A stretch of 32,963 nt of DNA from JBNKDD01 sp050288085. GTDB lineage: Bacteria > Chloroflexota > Anaerolineae > Aggregatilineales > UBA3940. A program made the translations under genes and the position numbers. Below are positions 15,834 through 23,894 of the stretch, piece after piece. The notes below the pieces were generated by a model. That model saw nothing but the letters and a program-made list of their open reading frames with translations, was not told the origin of the DNA and ran no database searches. The number at the start of each line of letters is the position of its first letter. Positions within the stretch are counted from its first letter, which is position 1. The stretch covers positions 1-32,963 of the forward strand of contig JBNKDD010000027.1 of NCBI GenBank assembly GCA_050288085.1. Direction: 5' to 3'.

Positions 15834-16825
15834 TGCAGGCGATGGTCTATACCGAATATGGGCCGCCGGATGTTGTCCTGAAGCTCAAAGAAGTAGAGAA
15901 GCCGATTCCTAAAGACAACGAAGTCCTGATCAAAGTCTATGCAGCAGGCATCAATTTTGGTGATTGGTCGTTTGTCAGGGGTGAACCGTCCATGGTTCGA
16001 TTGATGGGGGCCGGACTGTCAAAACCAAACTGCCAGATACTCGGCTCTGATGTTGCCGGGCGGGTCGAAGCAGTTGGTGCAAATGTCAAAAAGTTTCAGC
16101 CCGGTGACGAGGTGATCGGAGACATCGCTGATTCTGGCTTTGGCGGCCTGGCTGAGTATGTCGCTGTTCCTGAAAATATCCTGGACCTGAAGCCCTCCAA
16201 CCTGACATTCGACGAAGCGGCAGCCGTCCCACAGGCGGCAGTCGTTGCCTTGCAGGGGCTCCGTAAAGGGCAGATTCAGTCGGGGCAAAAGGTGCTGATC
16301 AACGGGGCATCGGGCGGTATCGGTACTTTTGCCGTCCAGATCGCTAAGACGTTCGGCACAGAAGTGACCGGTGTCTGCGGCACGCGGAATGTCGAACTGG
16401 TGCGGTCACTTGGAGCCGACCATGTGATCGATTACACGCAGGAAGACTTCACCCAGAACGGCCAGGCTTATGACCTGATCCTCGCAACGGCGGGCTATCG
16501 TTCGCTTTCTGATTACCGGCGTGTGCTGAGTCCTACGGGTAATTATGTCGTGACCGGCGGGGCAATGAAGCAGATCTTTCAGGGTATGCTCATGGGCCCC
16601 TGGATGTCAATAACTGGCAGTCAGAAGATGGGCAACCTGGCGGCAAAGGCAAACCAGGATGACCTGACTTTTGTCAAAGAATTAATTGAGGCTGGCAAGG
16701 TAAAGCCGGTCATCGATAAACGTTACCCGTTAAGTGAAGCTGCCGAAGCGCTTCTGTATTATGGAGAAGGCCACACCACTGGCAAAGTGATTGTCACGGT
16801 AGTGGATGATCAGGAGGGGAGTTGA
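15830..16825 (+). CDS. NADPH:quinone oxidoreductase-like MDR enzyme, copy 1
   Basis: A 331-aa medium-chain dehydrogenase/reductase: GroES-like N-terminal domain (to about residue 125) with GSDVAGRVEAVG, then a Rossmann domain with the nucleotide-binding loop NGASGGIG (158-165), and a C-terminal GHTTGKVIVTV segment. Zinc-binding cysteines of alcohol dehydrogenases are absent, which places it with zeta-crystallin/quinone-reductase or enoyl-reductase-like enzymes that use NADPH on quinones or reactive enones. Start is ATG 15830 or the adjacent ATG 15833, both served by GAGGAG. A loop containing QIFQGMLMGPWMSITGSQKMG is hydrophobic and might contact a membrane or partner. Coupled to DUF4386 copy 3 and followed without gap by DUF6326 copy 1. 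True substrate unknown. Confidence 0.88.
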   Translation: MMQAMVYTEYGPPDVVLKLKEVEKPIPKDNEVLIKVYAAGINFGDWSFVRGEPSMVRLMGAGLSKPNCQILGSDVAGRVEAVGANVKKFQPGDEVIGDIADSGFGGLAEYVAVPENILDLKPSNLTFDEAAAVPQAAVVALQGLRKGQIQSGQKVLINGASGGIGTFAVQIAKTFGTEVTGVCGTRNVELVRSLGADHVIDYTQEDFTQNGQAYDLILATAGYRSLSDYRRVLSPTGNYVVTGGAMKQIFQGMLMGPWMSITGSQKMGNLAAKANQDDLTFVKELIEAGKVKPVIDKRYPLSEAAEALLYYGEGHTTGKVIVTVVDDQEGS

Positions 16826-17194
16826 GTGATGGAAGAAAGAAGAATAATCCTGTCGGCGTTATGGGTTGTCCTCATGTTGACTTATCTCCTGGGGGATGTG
16901 CTGCGCATTTTTAGCGGCGATTTTGAAGCGGGGGAAATGGGCGGACAGCAGGCTTCTCAGTGGATGTGGTTTGCTGCTGCTCTGATGATGCTCATTCCGA
17001 TTGTGATGGTTTTCCTATCCCTGATCTTAAACCAGCCGGTGTGTCGCTGGGCAAACATCATTGCTGCCGTCGCTCTCTTTCTTTTCAATCTGGCGGGCCT
17101 GCCGACCTACCCATCTCTTTACGATAAGTTCTTAATCGCTGTCGGGCTGGGTTGGAATGTGCTGACCGTCTGGTATGCCTGGAAGTGGGTCTGA
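16826..17194 (+). CDS. DUF6326 family membrane protein, copy 1
   Basis: A 122-aa four-helix protein starting EERRIILSALWVVLMLTY, with NQPVCRWANIIAA between helices two and three and ending VLTVWYAWKWV, features of DUF6326 proteins (function unknown). The start is GTG 16826, directly after the reductase stop, or ATG 16829; AGGAGGGG upstream serves either. Its small size, lack of soluble parts and pairing with an MDR reductase suggest a membrane partner or quinone-site protein, which is inference only. Confidence 0.8.
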   Translation: MMEERRIILSALWVVLMLTYLLGDVLRIFSGDFEAGEMGGQQASQWMWFAAALMMLIPIVMVFLSLILNQPVCRWANIIAAVALFLFNLAGLPTYPSLYDKFLIAVGLGWNVLTVWYAWKWV

Positions 17195-17195
17195 A

Positions 17196-17573
17196 ATGGT
17201 AGATGTGAGGATTATCCTGTCGGCATTGTGGATCGCCCTGATGTTTGTTTACCAGCAGGGCGATGCGCTGCGCTTATACAGTGGAGACTTCAAACCGGGA
17301 GACGAGCTAAAAAATAATATGATATCTCCCAAAATGTTGTGGATGGTATCTGCCATAACGATGACGATCCCGGTTGTCATGATTATCTTATCGCTGATCT
17401 TGAATCAGCCGGTCAATCGCTGGGTAAACATCATCGTTGCCGCCTTCTTTGCTATTTATAACCTCGTAGGCATGCCCGCTTATCCTTCCCTCTACGATAG
17501 GTTTCTAATCTTTGTAGGGCTGGTGTTCAATGTGATGACGATCTGGTACGCCTGGACATGGGCTCTACCCTGA
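17196..17573 (+). CDS. DUF6326 family membrane protein, copy 2
   Basis: A 125-aa four-helix paralogue of the previous gene; matching segments are RIILSALWIALM, LNQPVNRWVNIIVAA, AYPSLYDRFLIFVGL and WYAWTWALP. It differs in a longer polar insert after the first helix (KPGDELKNNMISPK). The ATG at 17196 follows the previous stop by one base; the longer frame at 17175 lies inside the preceding gene. The next gene's ATG is 11 bases after its stop. Clearly a tandem duplicate. Confidence 0.8.
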   Translation: MVDVRIILSALWIALMFVYQQGDALRLYSGDFKPGDELKNNMISPKMLWMVSAITMTIPVVMIILSLILNQPVNRWVNIIVAAFFAIYNLVGMPAYPSLYDRFLIFVGLVFNVMTIWYAWTWALP

Positions 17574-17584
17574 TGAGAGAATTT

Positions 17585-18559
17585 ATGAAAGCAATGGTAT
17601 ACACTGAATATGGGCCGCCGGAAGTCCTTCACCTTGCAGAGGTCGAAAAGCCTGTGCCCGGTGACAGCGATGTGCTGATAAAAGTTCACGCGGCAACCGC
17701 AACAAAATATGACGGTTGGGTGCGGAGCCGCACGGGCCCTCCCGGATTCGGACTCCTGGTGCGGATCACATCGGGCAGCAAACCCAAACAGCCTATCCTC
17801 GGTACTGAACTGGCCGGAGAAGTTGATGCCATCGGTAAAGCTGTCACCCGCTTCAAGGCAGGCGACCCGGTTTTTGGTTTTACCGGGGAAAATTTAGGCG
17901 CTTATGCCGAGTACATCTGTCTGCCTGAAAGATTGGTAGCAGCCAAACCGGCCAATGTGACCTATGAGGAAATGGCTGCCGTCCCGCAGGGAGCCTTAAC
18001 CGCCCTGTATTTTCTTCGAAAGGCAAATATCCAGCGCGGGCAAAAAGTCCTGATTTTCGGTGCTTCAGGCGGAATCGGTTCTTATGCGGTGCAGCTTGCC
18101 AGACACCACTTTGGCGCAGAGGTTACCGGGGTATGCAGCACTTCCAAACTGGACTGGGTGAAATCCCTGGGAGCCGATCAGGTCATTGATTACACCAGAG
18201 AGGATTTCACGCAGAATGGTCAGGTCTACGACGTAATTTTCGATACGGTCGGTAAGACTTCTATTCCTCGCAGCAAAAGATCGCTGACCAAAGACGGGTA
18301 CTATCTCTTCGCCACATTTGGATTGTTAATGCTTGTTCAGATGGTATGGCTTTCAAGCCTGAGTAGTCAAAAGTTTGTATTCGGGGTGTTGGAAGAGAAA
18401 ACCGAAGACCTGATTCTTCTCAAAGACCTTGTCGAAGCAGGTGTGATCACCTCGACCATCGATAGACGCTACCCGCTGGAACAGGCTGCCGAAGCGCACC
18501 GCTACGTCGAATCAGGGCAAAAGATGGGGAATGTTGTCATCACCATTGAACCAGATTAA
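17585..18559 (+). CDS. NADPH:quinone oxidoreductase-like MDR enzyme, copy 2
   Basis: A 324-aa MDR enzyme starting MKAMVYTEYGPPEVLHLAEV. The GroES-like domain carries GTELAGEVDAIGKAV and the Rossmann loop is FGASGGIG (158-165). No zinc-ligand cysteine cluster. A hydrophobic stretch LLMLVQMVWLSSLSSQ near residues 245-260 is retained in copies 1 and 4 in a related form. The ATG at 17585 is preferred since all four paralogues begin this way; a longer frame starts in the preceding gene. Its first 60 coding bases are nearly identical to those of the next gene, indicating recent duplication or gene conversion. Ten bases separate it from copy 3. Confidence 0.88.
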   Translation: MKAMVYTEYGPPEVLHLAEVEKPVPGDSDVLIKVHAATATKYDGWVRSRTGPPGFGLLVRITSGSKPKQPILGTELAGEVDAIGKAVTRFKAGDPVFGFTGENLGAYAEYICLPERLVAAKPANVTYEEMAAVPQGALTALYFLRKANIQRGQKVLIFGASGGIGSYAVQLARHHFGAEVTGVCSTSKLDWVKSLGADQVIDYTREDFTQNGQVYDVIFDTVGKTSIPRSKRSLTKDGYYLFATFGLLMLVQMVWLSSLSSQKFVFGVLEEKTEDLILLKDLVEAGVITSTIDRRYPLEQAAEAHRYVESGQKMGNVVITIEPD

Positions 18560-18569
18560 GGGAATATTC

Positions 18570-19477
18570 ATGAAAGCAATGGTCTATACCGAATACGGAC
18601 CGCCGGAAGTCCTTCACCTCGCAGAGGTCGAGAAGCCTACGCCGAAGGATAATCAAATCCTGGTGAAAGTCCACGCGACGACCGTCACCGCGGGCGATTG
18701 GCGCATGCGGAAGCCTCAGCCTGCTTTTGCTGCCAGGATGTACAACGGCCTCTTACGACCGAGAAAAGTAACAATATTGGGCTTTGAAATGGCCGGAGAA
18801 GTCGAATCGGTCGGCAAGGATGTAAAGAAGTTCAAACCGGGAGACGGGGTTTTCGGCCATAACGGCTTTGGCTTTGGCGGTTATGTCGAGTATTTATGCC
18901 TGCCCGAAGATGGGATGGTCGCGATCAAACCGTCCAACATGACCTACGAAGAAGCCGCCGCCGTCCCGATTGGGGGATTGGCCGCTTTGAACTTTCTTCG
19001 GAAGGCCAATACCCAGAGTGGGCAAAAGTTCTGATCAACGGCGCGTCAGGTTCGGTGGGGACATTTGCCGTCCAGATTGCCAAAAATCACTTTGGCGCAG
19101 AGGTGACCGGGGTATGCAGCACCGCCAATCTCGAATGGGTGAAATCCCTGGGAGCCGATCAGGTCATCGATTACACCCAGGGGGATATCACCCAACGGGC
19201 AGAGCGCTATGATGTGATCTTTGACGCCATCGGAAAAATGATGTCGGGAATCTCAAAGTCGAAATTCGAGCAGATGCTTAATCCGGGCGGGGTGTATGTA
19301 AGCATTGAGATGAACCAGAAGAATCGTGTTGAAAACCTGAGCGACCTCAGGGAACTGATTGAGGCGGGTAAAGTCAAGTCGATCATCGACCGTCGCTACC
19401 CGTTGGAACAGGTCGCCGAGGCACACCACTATGTCGAAAAAGGGCATAAAAAAGGGAATGTTGTCATCACCGTATAG
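18570..19477 (+). pseudogene. Frameshifted NADPH:quinone oxidoreductase-like MDR gene, copy 3
   Basis: The first frame runs from ATG 18570 and matches copy 2, but ends at TGA 19032-19034 just inside the cofactor-binding region (TQSGQKF then stop). The rest, beginning VLINGASGSVGTFAVQIAK, continues in another frame to 19477. Paralogues read CAAAAGGTG or CAAAAAGTC at this point where this copy has CAAAAGTTC, so one base near 19024-19029 is missing. Either the gene is inactive or it is a sequencing or assembly error in an A run. With the base restored it would be about 302 aa, shorter than the paralogues because the hydrophobic segment near residue 250 is deleted. The 19099-19190 region is nearly the same as 18118-18210 in copy 2. 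Confidence 0.8.
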
Positions 19478-19507
19478 GATCGGGTGTGTTCGTTCAAAGA
19501 AACTATC

Positions 19508-19535
19508 GCCCCCCAATTTCTGGGGGGGCTTTTTA
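19508..19535 (+). terminator. Rho-independent terminator
   Basis: GCCCCCC pairs with GGGGGGC around an A/T-rich loop and is followed by TTTTTAT. It ends the first half of the array. Confidence 0.85.
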
Positions 19536-19549
19536 TTTATCGAATCCAG

Positions 19550-19590
19550 ACCGAATAAATTATCATCAGCCCTCGTTATAGGAGTGATGA
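19550..19590 (+). promoter_or_regulatory. Shared 41-bp upstream element, copy B
   Basis: Aligns without gaps to 13608-13648. Here the dyad is better preserved: TCATCA (19563-19568) and TGATGA (19585-19590) are perfect inverted repeats, with an inner CCT/AGG pair, spanning 28 bp. As in copy A it sits directly after a terminator and ahead of a membrane-protein gene of the array. A dimeric regulator binding site is the simplest reading. Confidence 0.5.
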
Positions 19591-19619
19591 CGTACAAATC
19601 TAGAAGTGTGGAGATATAA

Positions 19620-20336
19620 GTGATTACATCAAAGCAAAATCAATCTTTACCAGCTGAGAACGCCGATTCTCACTGGAGAATGCTTTACAAGATCGGGGGG
19701 ATAGCCGTCTTAATCTCGATTGCCCTCATCCCGATCTCGATCATCGCCTACTTTATCCGGCCTTTTCCTGACGCCACAGTCAGCGCTCAGGAGATTTTCG
19801 CGCAAATTCAGGCTGACTGGTTTGGCGGACTTGTGAGCCTTGATCTGCTGTACTTGCTTGGGAACCTTGTTGCAATTCCGTTTTTCCTCGTCCTCTATGT
19901 GACGCTGAAACCGGTTGATGAATCGCTCTCGCTCGTTGCGTTGGTGCTTGGCCTGATCGGGCTGGTGGCTTTAATCATAGCTAGGCCGATCTGGGAGATG
20001 GCGGTCCTTAGCGACCAGTATGCCGCCGCGACCACCGAATCCCAGAGGATGATCTATCTGGCCGCCGGGGAAGCGGTGCTGTCCCATTTTCATGGCACAG
20101 CTTTTAATGTGCATTACTTTCTCGGCTCTGCCTCCCTGCTGCTATCTTCGGTCCTCATGCTGCGGAGTGATATCTATAGCAAGGCCACTGCTTATTTAGG
20201 AATTGCTGCCAATACGCTGGTGTTTGGCCTTTACGTCCCGGTGATCGGAGTCTATATCTCGATCCTGTCGGTTGTGGTATTGGTTGCCTGGTATATTCCG
20301 ATTGCTGTGAGATTGCTCCGTCTGGCGAAGGCGTGA
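19620..20336 (+). CDS. DUF4386-like polytopic membrane protein, copy 4 (divergent)
   Basis: A 238-aa protein with a 20-residue polar N-terminus and about seven helices. Start is GTG 19620 with GGAG seven bases ahead. The size, the helix pattern, a cytoplasmic loop (TLKPVDESLSLVALVLGLIG) in the same place as in the DUF4386 copies, and its position before a reductase gene suggest the same superfamily. The PR-W-GLIA and VWLIVKGFNP signatures are absent, so the assignment is weaker than for the other three. Preceded by the copy B element and followed 33 bases later by reductase copy 4. Confidence 0.7.
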   Translation: MITSKQNQSLPAENADSHWRMLYKIGGIAVLISIALIPISIIAYFIRPFPDATVSAQEIFAQIQADWFGGLVSLDLLYLLGNLVAIPFFLVLYVTLKPVDESLSLVALVLGLIGLVALIIARPIWEMAVLSDQYAAATTESQRMIYLAAGEAVLSHFHGTAFNVHYFLGSASLLLSSVLMLRSDIYSKATAYLGIAANTLVFGLYVPVIGVYISILSVVVLVAWYIPIAVRLLRLAKA

Positions 20337-20369
20337 TTGGGTACGACAAGTTAACTTAGGAAGAGAATC

Positions 20370-21377
20370 ATGAAAGCCGTTGTATATACACAATATGGGC
20401 CACCGGAAGTTCTTCATCTCAAAGAGATCGAAAAGCCTGCTCCAAAGGATGATGAAATTCTGGTGAGAAACTATGCCACCACCGTGAATTACGGGGATAT
20501 TACCGCTCGAAACTTTGGCAATCTGTCCTCTCGTGAATTCAATATGCCTGCGCTTCTCCTGATCCCTGCCCGGATTGGATTCGGCATCAATAAGCCCAGA
20601 AACCCGATACTGGGGAGTGAGTTCGCCGGGGATGTTGAAGCAGTCGGCAAGGATGTTACGCGATTTAAAGCAGGTGACCAGGTTTTTGGATATCTTGGTC
20701 AAGGCATGGGTGCCTACGCTGAATATCTATGCATGTCCGAGGTCGGAACGGTGGCAATCAAACCGGCTAATATGACCTATGGGGAAGCCGCCACCATTCC
20801 TTATGGGGCGATCATGGCATTGAATCTGCTGAGAAAAGTCGATATTCAACCCGGACAGAAAGTCCTGATCAATGGTGCTTCTGGCGGAATCGGTTCGATG
20901 GCGGTGCAGCTTGCCCGGTATTATGGGGCAGAAGTCACCGGGGTATGTGGCACCCCACGATTGGAATATGTGAAAGCCCTGGGAGCCGCCCACGTCATTG
21001 ATTACACCAAAGAGGATTTCACCCAGAATGGTGAAACCTATGACCTGATTTTTGATGTGTTAGGTCGGAGTTCGTTTTCACGTTGCCGGGACTCGTTAAC
21101 ACCAAACGGAATCTATCTGTTAGCCAGCTTTAAGCTGCCAGACCTCATGCAAATGCTGTGGACTTCCATCACGGGCAGCAGCAAAAAGGCAATTTGTGCG
21201 CTGTCCACTGAAAAAGCGGAAGACTTGGTTTTGATCAAAGAGTTGATCGAGGCAGGTGAGGTCAATGCGATCATAGATAAAAGCTATCCAATGGAACAGG
21301 CTGCTGAGGCCCATGCTTATGTTGAGCAAGGACATAAAAAAGGAAATGTGATCATTACTTTGGAACCGGCAATATAA
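20370..21377 (+). CDS. NADPH:quinone oxidoreductase-like MDR enzyme, copy 4
   Basis: A 335-aa MDR enzyme starting MKAVVYTQYGPPEVLHLKEI, preceded by AGGAAGAG. It has the GroES-like domain with GSEFAGDVEAVGKDV, the nucleotide-binding loop NGASGGIG, the HVIDYTKEDFTQNGETYDLI strand shared by the four paralogues, and the C-terminal GHKKGNVIITLEP. Catalytic-zinc cysteines are absent. It is intact and, with its partner membrane protein, repeats the layout of the upstream half of the array under the second copy of the shared element. Likely role: reduction of quinones or electrophilic enones at the membrane; unproven. Confidence 0.88.
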   Translation: MKAVVYTQYGPPEVLHLKEIEKPAPKDDEILVRNYATTVNYGDITARNFGNLSSREFNMPALLLIPARIGFGINKPRNPILGSEFAGDVEAVGKDVTRFKAGDQVFGYLGQGMGAYAEYLCMSEVGTVAIKPANMTYGEAATIPYGAIMALNLLRKVDIQPGQKVLINGASGGIGSMAVQLARYYGAEVTGVCGTPRLEYVKALGAAHVIDYTKEDFTQNGETYDLIFDVLGRSSFSRCRDSLTPNGIYLLASFKLPDLMQMLWTSITGSSKKAICALSTEKAEDLVLIKELIEAGEVNAIIDKSYPMEQAAEAHAYVEQGHKKGNVIITLEPAI

Positions 21378-21421
21378 ATTGATACCTTGTAGTTGTTATG
21401 ATTTGTAAAAGGAGAAGACCC

Positions 21422-21721
21422 ATGAAAAAGATGTTTATCCCCATATTGTTGGTGATTGTGGTGGTGTTATTCACGGCCTGTGCAGCAGGTCCCAACGAGA
21501 TGCAAAGTTCGGAAGGCGAAGTGGCCGGTTTCTGGCTGGGCTTATGGCACGGCCTGATCGCGCCGATCACGTTCATCATATCGCTGTTCAACCACAACGT
21601 TAACGTCTATGAAGTGGTCAACAACGGCGGTTGGTATAACTTTGGTTTTATCCTCGGTGTGATGATCATTTTTGGCGGCGGTGGAGGTGGCAGCAGCAGT
21701 GCCGCCAGGAAAAAGTGCTGA
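21422..21721 (+). CDS. Small lipoprotein with glycine-rich tail
   Basis: A 99-aa protein with AAAGGAGAAG before the ATG at 21422. The N-terminus KKMFIPILLVIVVVLFTAC is a lipoprotein signal, giving a mature protein starting at the Cys. Then come GFWLGLWHGLIAPITF, a short NHNVNVYEVVNNGGWYNFG block and a final hydrophobic helix followed by FGGGGGGSSSAARKKC. This arrangement is known from a widespread family of small uncharacterised lipoproteins. It follows the reductase by 44 bases and may share its transcript. Ends at a strong hairpin. Confidence 0.8.
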   Translation: MKKMFIPILLVIVVVLFTACAAGPNEMQSSEGEVAGFWLGLWHGLIAPITFIISLFNHNVNVYEVVNNGGWYNFGFILGVMIIFGGGGGGSSSAARKKC

Positions 21722-21737
21722 ACGCCAGAAATTATCT

Positions 21738-21771
21738 GGGGACACGGTTTTCCGTGTCCCCATAGTTTTTT
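21738..21771 (+). terminator. Rho-independent terminator between convergent genes
   Basis: A perfect 10-bp stem GGGGACACGG/CCGTGTCCCC with a TTTT loop, followed after ATAG by a run of six T. It closes the array and faces the end of the FHA gene. Confidence 0.85.
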
Positions 21772-23578
21772 ATTCCTCAGACGGTGGTTCAGCAACGACT
21801 AATTGCTCGATGACGAGATCATCCGGGCAGTCCAGTTCATCATCATCGACCAGATACCAGCCTATTGGTTCCAGCCGTTCCATTGAAGGATGCTCATAGT
21901 TGCCCAGGTGCAGCCATAGAGCATCAGGGCTGCGCCCCAACAGCATCACCTGAACCATGTCTTCGGGCAAAGTTACCGTCTTTGAGTTTTCATCCGTCTG
22001 CTCGTAGATATCGGCCTCGCCCACATTGCATACCATAGCGTCAATGCTTACCACAGCCGTATGAACCTGATCGTTGCCGGATAGAGTGAGCTTATAGACT
22101 TGGTCGCGCCAGCCCACCTCTTGAATCAGGCGTTCGATAGGGATAGTGTATGAGCCGGTCGCAAGCTGGCTGGCTGTTAAATCTTCCTTGAGGCCGTTGT
22201 TCTCACTCGTCAGTGAGGCCGGGACGCTCACCCCGACAATGTTCCAGGCGAATGTGATCTCCGCTGGCTGCGCGGCAGTCCCATAGATGATCGGTTCCAC
22301 CGGTCCGGTAAAGTCGGATAGGGTAATACTGCCGCTGGTTGGAGTCAGGGTGGGGGGCACATCCGGTGTAGCGGTAGCCGGTACGGGCGTGTCCGGTAAA
22401 GGTGTAGGCAGAGGGGTTTCTGTTGCCGGTTGAACCGCCGAGATCAGGGGATCAAGAATCCCGGTTGCGATCAGTAATCCGCTGCCGCCTAATAACAGCA
22501 GCACAACCGCTAACAGGATTGCCAGGACGCCGCCGCCAATAGCCCAGGGAAGCCAGGATGGCCGGGAGGGCGGCGAATAATAAGCGATGAGCGGAGCCTG
22601 ATAACTGGCAACATCCAGTGATCGGGCGATGATCGCAAAGCTCACGGATTTTGAATCACCGGTTGATAGGCTCTGCTTGGGTCGCACGGTTACCGTTACC
22701 TGCGCGGTTTCTCCGGGATCAAGGTGGATTTGATCGGGTTCAAATTTATAGCGTAATAAATCGGCCCGGTTGTAGCCTTCCAATTGAACGTCAAGCGGCG
22801 AATTGCCCTGGTTCTGAGCTGCGACGTGATACAGCCCTGGGCTGTGCCCCTCGGCTACTGCCATCGCAAAGCCCCGGTAACCCACCACATCAATCTCACG
22901 CACCGCTTCGAGATACTGGTTCGGATTGTCCTTAAGTGTCACCCTTACGGTCAGCGGGTAAAGTCCCGGCCAGGTATCGCTGGCACGCGGCGGGCGGATG
23001 GAGATTTGCACTTCAGCCTGCTCGCCGGGGTCAATTTCTAATTCCCGCCAGTTGGTCTTGACCCAGTTTGAATCCAACCCGCCCACGCTGATCGCGTAGG
23101 TCGTTGCTACGCTGTCCAGATTCTCGATAATCAGGGAGAGTTTCAGCCGGGCTCCTGGTGAGATCGATTGCCCCGGTTCATCAAGGATCAGGCGGAAGGG
23201 GAGTTGCTCGTTATCCACCGGGACGGCGGATGGTTTGAGCCGGGCGGCTTCCCGGATGCTCATCTTACGGCGCTGCGTGGGTGTTGAAAACGTGAGCTGT
23301 ACATCCCCCACGGTGATCACATCCCCATCGTCCAGCGAGACACGGCTGTTGGGTTCGATCTGGTGGTCATTCACAAAGGTACCGTTGACGGTGCCCAGAT
23401 CAACCAGAAATACCTGTCCTTCAGCCACCTCAATTTGAGCATGATAACGTGAGACGGCTGATGTTTGGAGCACGATATCATTGCCTGGCTGCCGCCCAAT
23501 TGAAGAGGTAGGCTTAGTCAGTTCGTATTCGGTATAGTCGCCACTCTCGGTTTGAACAGTGATCGTGCCAAAGGCCAT
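21770..23578 (-). CDS. FHA-domain single-pass membrane protein
   Basis: A 602-aa protein. Residues 20-97 form a forkhead-associated domain with GR (28-29), SRYH (43-46) and NGTFVN (65-70), the residues that read phosphothreonine. It is followed by two beta-sandwich regions (about 130-235 and 240-325) resembling NEW3/DUF11-type modules, one transmembrane helix (about 343-372), a Pro/Thr-rich linker and a beta-rich outer domain ending in acidic residues. Thus the FHA domain is cytoplasmic and the C-terminus outside, a layout suited to linking phospho-signalling to the envelope. No kinase or phosphatase gene is adjacent. The start at 23578 has AAAGGGAAACAGG upstream. Two cysteines near the C-terminus (517 and 584) could form a disulfide. 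Confidence 0.88.
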   Translation of the reverse strand: MAFGTITVQTESGDYTEYELTKPTSSIGRQPGNDIVLQTSAVSRYHAQIEVAEGQVFLVDLGTVNGTFVNDHQIEPNSRVSLDDGDVITVGDVQLTFSTPTQRRKMSIREAARLKPSAVPVDNEQLPFRLILDEPGQSISPGARLKLSLIIENLDSVATTYAISVGGLDSNWVKTNWRELEIDPGEQAEVQISIRPPRASDTWPGLYPLTVRVTLKDNPNQYLEAVREIDVVGYRGFAMAVAEGHSPGLYHVAAQNQGNSPLDVQLEGYNRADLLRYKFEPDQIHLDPGETAQVTVTVRPKQSLSTGDSKSVSFAIIARSLDVASYQAPLIAYYSPPSRPSWLPWAIGGGVLAILLAVVLLLLGGSGLLIATGILDPLISAVQPATETPLPTPLPDTPVPATATPDVPPTLTPTSGSITLSDFTGPVEPIIYGTAAQPAEITFAWNIVGVSVPASLTSENNGLKEDLTASQLATGSYTIPIERLIQEVGWRDQVYKLTLSGNDQVHTAVVSIDAMVCNVGEADIYEQTDENSKTVTLPEDMVQVMLLGRSPDALWLHLGNYEHPSMERLEPIGWYLVDDDELDCPDDLVIEQLVVAEPPSEE

Positions 23579-23616
23579 TACCTGTTTCCCTTTGATTGCC
23601 GTAATAGCATGTACTC

Positions 23617-23645
23617 AGTCTAGCATGTAGCTTCACAAGGTACAA
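23617..23645 (-). promoter_or_regulatory. Promoter for the FHA gene
   Basis: On the minus strand TTGTAC (23640-23645) and TAGACT (23617-23622) are separated by exactly 17 bases, about 40 bases ahead of the ATG at 23578. Confidence 0.45.
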
Positions 23646-23894
23646 GTTCAGGTCAGGGTGGTTTTATCACCTGCCTGACATGATTATATGCGAGGTTGCG
23701 ATACCTACAAAGTCTTTAGATAATTGTATACTGGAAGTGGCCTGGAATGTGATAGGATTGGGGTGTGCGCCCGGCTGAAGTGAATCACAATCAGGAGAAT
23801 CCTTGAATCGATGATTTACTTTGGTGGATTCGCGCCGCTGATGCTGCAAGAATGTTGATTCCGAATGATTGTCGCGAGTCTAAGGATTGATTGA
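23646..23894 (+). other. Intergenic region before the Mur ligase gene
   Basis: No gene with supporting signals was seen. A TATACT (23727-23732) could be a -10 box for the downstream gene but has no good -35 partner. No terminator, dyad operator or RNA structure stood out. Confidence 0.4.

Noticed and set aside
19020..19034. Programmed -1 frameshift in reductase copy 3
   Set aside because: CAAAAGT is not a standard slippery heptamer, no stimulating structure is evident, and the paralogues are read in one frame; a lost base is simpler.
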